From Branchiostoma floridae (Eukaryota > Chordata > Leptocardii > Amphioxiformes > Branchiostomatidae), in the NCBI RefSeq assembly GCF_000003815.2, contig NC_049980.1, positions 3,416,782-3,464,810 of the forward strand: a DNA stretch of 48,029 bases, read 5' to 3'. This document shows positions 44,969-48,029 of the stretch, in pieces. The notes beneath the pieces were generated by a model. It made no database searches, was not told the DNA's origin, and saw only the letters and a program-made list of their open reading frames with translations. The translations under genes were made by a program, and so were the position numbers. How positions within the stretch are numbered: the first letter of the stretch is position 1; each line of letters begins with the position of its first letter.

Positions 44969-46050
44969 GTGGTGCGCACCCCGCCCTTTATCGATGGATG
45001 GTCCCCGACTCAGGTCAAAGGTAAAAAAGACCGCATAAAATGTAGGATTGACCGCATGTCAATCCTAAATTATCCTCCTTCGGATGACCCCTATGAAATG
45101 ACCCCTACCCTAGCGCCTTTTTGTGGATTCAACTTAATTTTTTGTGCCGATATGTCTTTAGTATAGCATTTATAACAATGCAGATCGATAACGACGAGTC
45201 TCGATTTGATCATCACAACATCGCGTTTTGTTGCCATCACAACGTATTGTCAACTGCCAAAACAAATTCTGCAGCACGTGTGTCTGGCGCGCAGCTTGAA
45301 ACTTTTTACCAGGGTTTACCTAAACCAGGCAGCGGCTCTTAACTCTTCTGTAGCTATCTAAGAGTAAGAAGGCAGGTAGGCCTTGGTAGCTCCTCTGTCC
45401 AGGATTCGGCGTCTGTTTCGTAATAAATAGCCAAGTTGCCGCACGTGATGTTTTGATGGGAGCACTGAATTTTACTACCCGGATCCAGCTCTGACCCGGA
45501 TCCGAACTAAGATCAAGACGACAAGGTTAGTAAATATCAGCAAATCAGATGTGTGGAAGTGGGATAAGTTGTGTGTTGTCAAGAAAAATGACAGATCCTA
45601 CCCGTGCCACCCCCACCCCCCTCCTGGGCTAATTATGCATGTTTGGGGTGAAACTCGGTGTTTTTACTTTGCAACAGAAACTTTTATATGATACTTTGAG
45701 ACTTTTAGACAAACAACACAAATTAAAAATAGTCTGTTCTCCATTCTTTCAACCTCCTTGCTCCCAGCTGTTTCTAACCTGAATAGTGTTGAATACACAT
45801 CAGTGTCTGGCACTGTCTGCCAGACACTGCTAGGGTCATAAACAAAGATGCTCCCATTGTGTGGGCCATTCACTTCTAGGTCAAGCTTAAACACAAAGTC
45901 AGTCAGCACAAAGAAAGTTCCCACCAGGCGACGCTCGTGAGGCGTTATTTTCCTGGTCAAAGGTTACTATGTGGTTGATGCAATATCCGCCAGGTGACGC
46001 TTGTGAGCTGCCACATTCCTGGTCAAAGGTTGCTGCTTGACTCAGTGTAG
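44969..46050. other. Interval between 5'-nucleotidase and PCYT2
   Basis: I looked for the missing 5'-nucleotidase exons on the plus strand here and found none. At 45921-46033 a ~65-bp unit ('ccaggcgacgctcgtgag', 'cctggtcaaaggtt') is present twice. A minus-strand frame at 45960-45664 is open for 98 codons but has no recognisable domain. Confidence 0.5.
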
Positions 46051-46147
46051 CTGAGGCAACTAGGCTCTGAAAAACGTATTTACTTATCGTGCAGGAAAAC
46101 ACTACAACTTACAAGTAAATACGTTTTTCAGAGGCTAGTTGCCTCAG
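46051..46147. repeat. Long inverted repeat (35-bp arms, 27-bp loop)
   Basis: The arm 46051-46085 (CTGAGGCAACTAG...) is matched by the reverse complement at 46113-46147 with one mismatch in 35 positions. It is probably a small MITE or a cruciform-prone palindrome. It lies 300 bp upstream of the PCYT2 start codon. Confidence 0.9.
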
Positions 46148-46396
46148 ATGGACTCAGTGGGGTCAGAAGGTCGTCGTCGGAGCGGCAGTGGGCTACCAGC
46201 CTTCAAGCTCCTGACTGCAGAGACAAGCCACGGAGTCTCTGCGGTTCAGGTAAATTCAGGTGGCACGAGAAACGTCCGATAGCGTGATCGTCACGGTACC
46301 TTTTTATAATATGTTTTCCCGCTGTATTGGCCTTAAACTTTAACGCGTACATCTAGCAATTTTGCCTTTTGGATATTGTGGAAAGATCTCTGTACC

Positions 46397-48029
<1,633 letters not shown>

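Noticed and set aside
45664-45960. 98-codon minus-strand frame in the gap before PCYT2
   Set aside because: Open and mildly protein-like, but no family motif, no splice partners and no homologue I recognise; not called as a gene.

Overview
The window looks like a piece of a lancelet (Branchiostoma-type) chordate genome. The genes are animal genes with spliceosomal introns (GT..AG borders checked by phase), coding exons are small islands in AT-rich introns, and the non-coding DNA is packed with short inverted-repeat elements, minisatellites and old non-LTR and mariner debris. The lineage is inferred from gene content and repeat style, not from a database match.

Layout. 1-134 (+): end of a C2H2 zinc-finger exon. 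160-6400: intergenic DNA with repeats. 6420-13566 (+): a 407-residue secreted/ER-lumenal JmjC oxygenase with EF-hand-like region and C-terminal HDEF, in 7 exons plus one extra alternative copy of exon 3. 15625-31767 (-): a complete MALT1-type paracaspase in 18 coding exons (856 residues): death domain, three Ig domains, caspase-like domain with the His/Cys dyad, C-terminal Ig-like part and proline-rich tail. Its probable promoter lies near 32.7 kb. The JmjC and MALT1 genes converge and their candidate poly(A) signals are under 100 bp apart. 33192-33263 (-): tRNA-Glu(UUC) gene. 33.3-40.3 kb: gene-poor, repeat-rich, with a candidate Helentron-like element and a deleted mariner. 40360-44602 (+): first three coding exons of a CD73-like 5'-nucleotidase; no later exons are visible. 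A 5'-truncated non-LTR retrotransposon sits in its first intron. 46446-47803 (+, continues past the window): PCYT2, ethanolamine-phosphate cytidylyltransferase.

The genes do not form one pathway. The strongest signals are in gene architecture. (1) The JmjC gene has two tandem versions of the exon encoding the HxD iron-binding strand. Both are exactly 170 nt with the same phase, so only one can be used per full-length mRNA. (2) The paracaspase gene shows repeated tandem duplication of exon-intron borders at five of 18 exons. The extreme case is an 88-bp minisatellite that repeats the catalytic-cysteine exon end together with its 5' splice site. (3) A 30-nt in-frame paracaspase microexon carries a TRAF6-type PxExx-aromatic motif at the position of the alternatively spliced human MALT1 exon 7. 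(4) A hAT-like MITE landed on a 5' splice site of the JmjC gene and its target duplication created two donor sites. (5) A perfect 16-bp hairpin lies 12 nt before the PCYT2 start codon.
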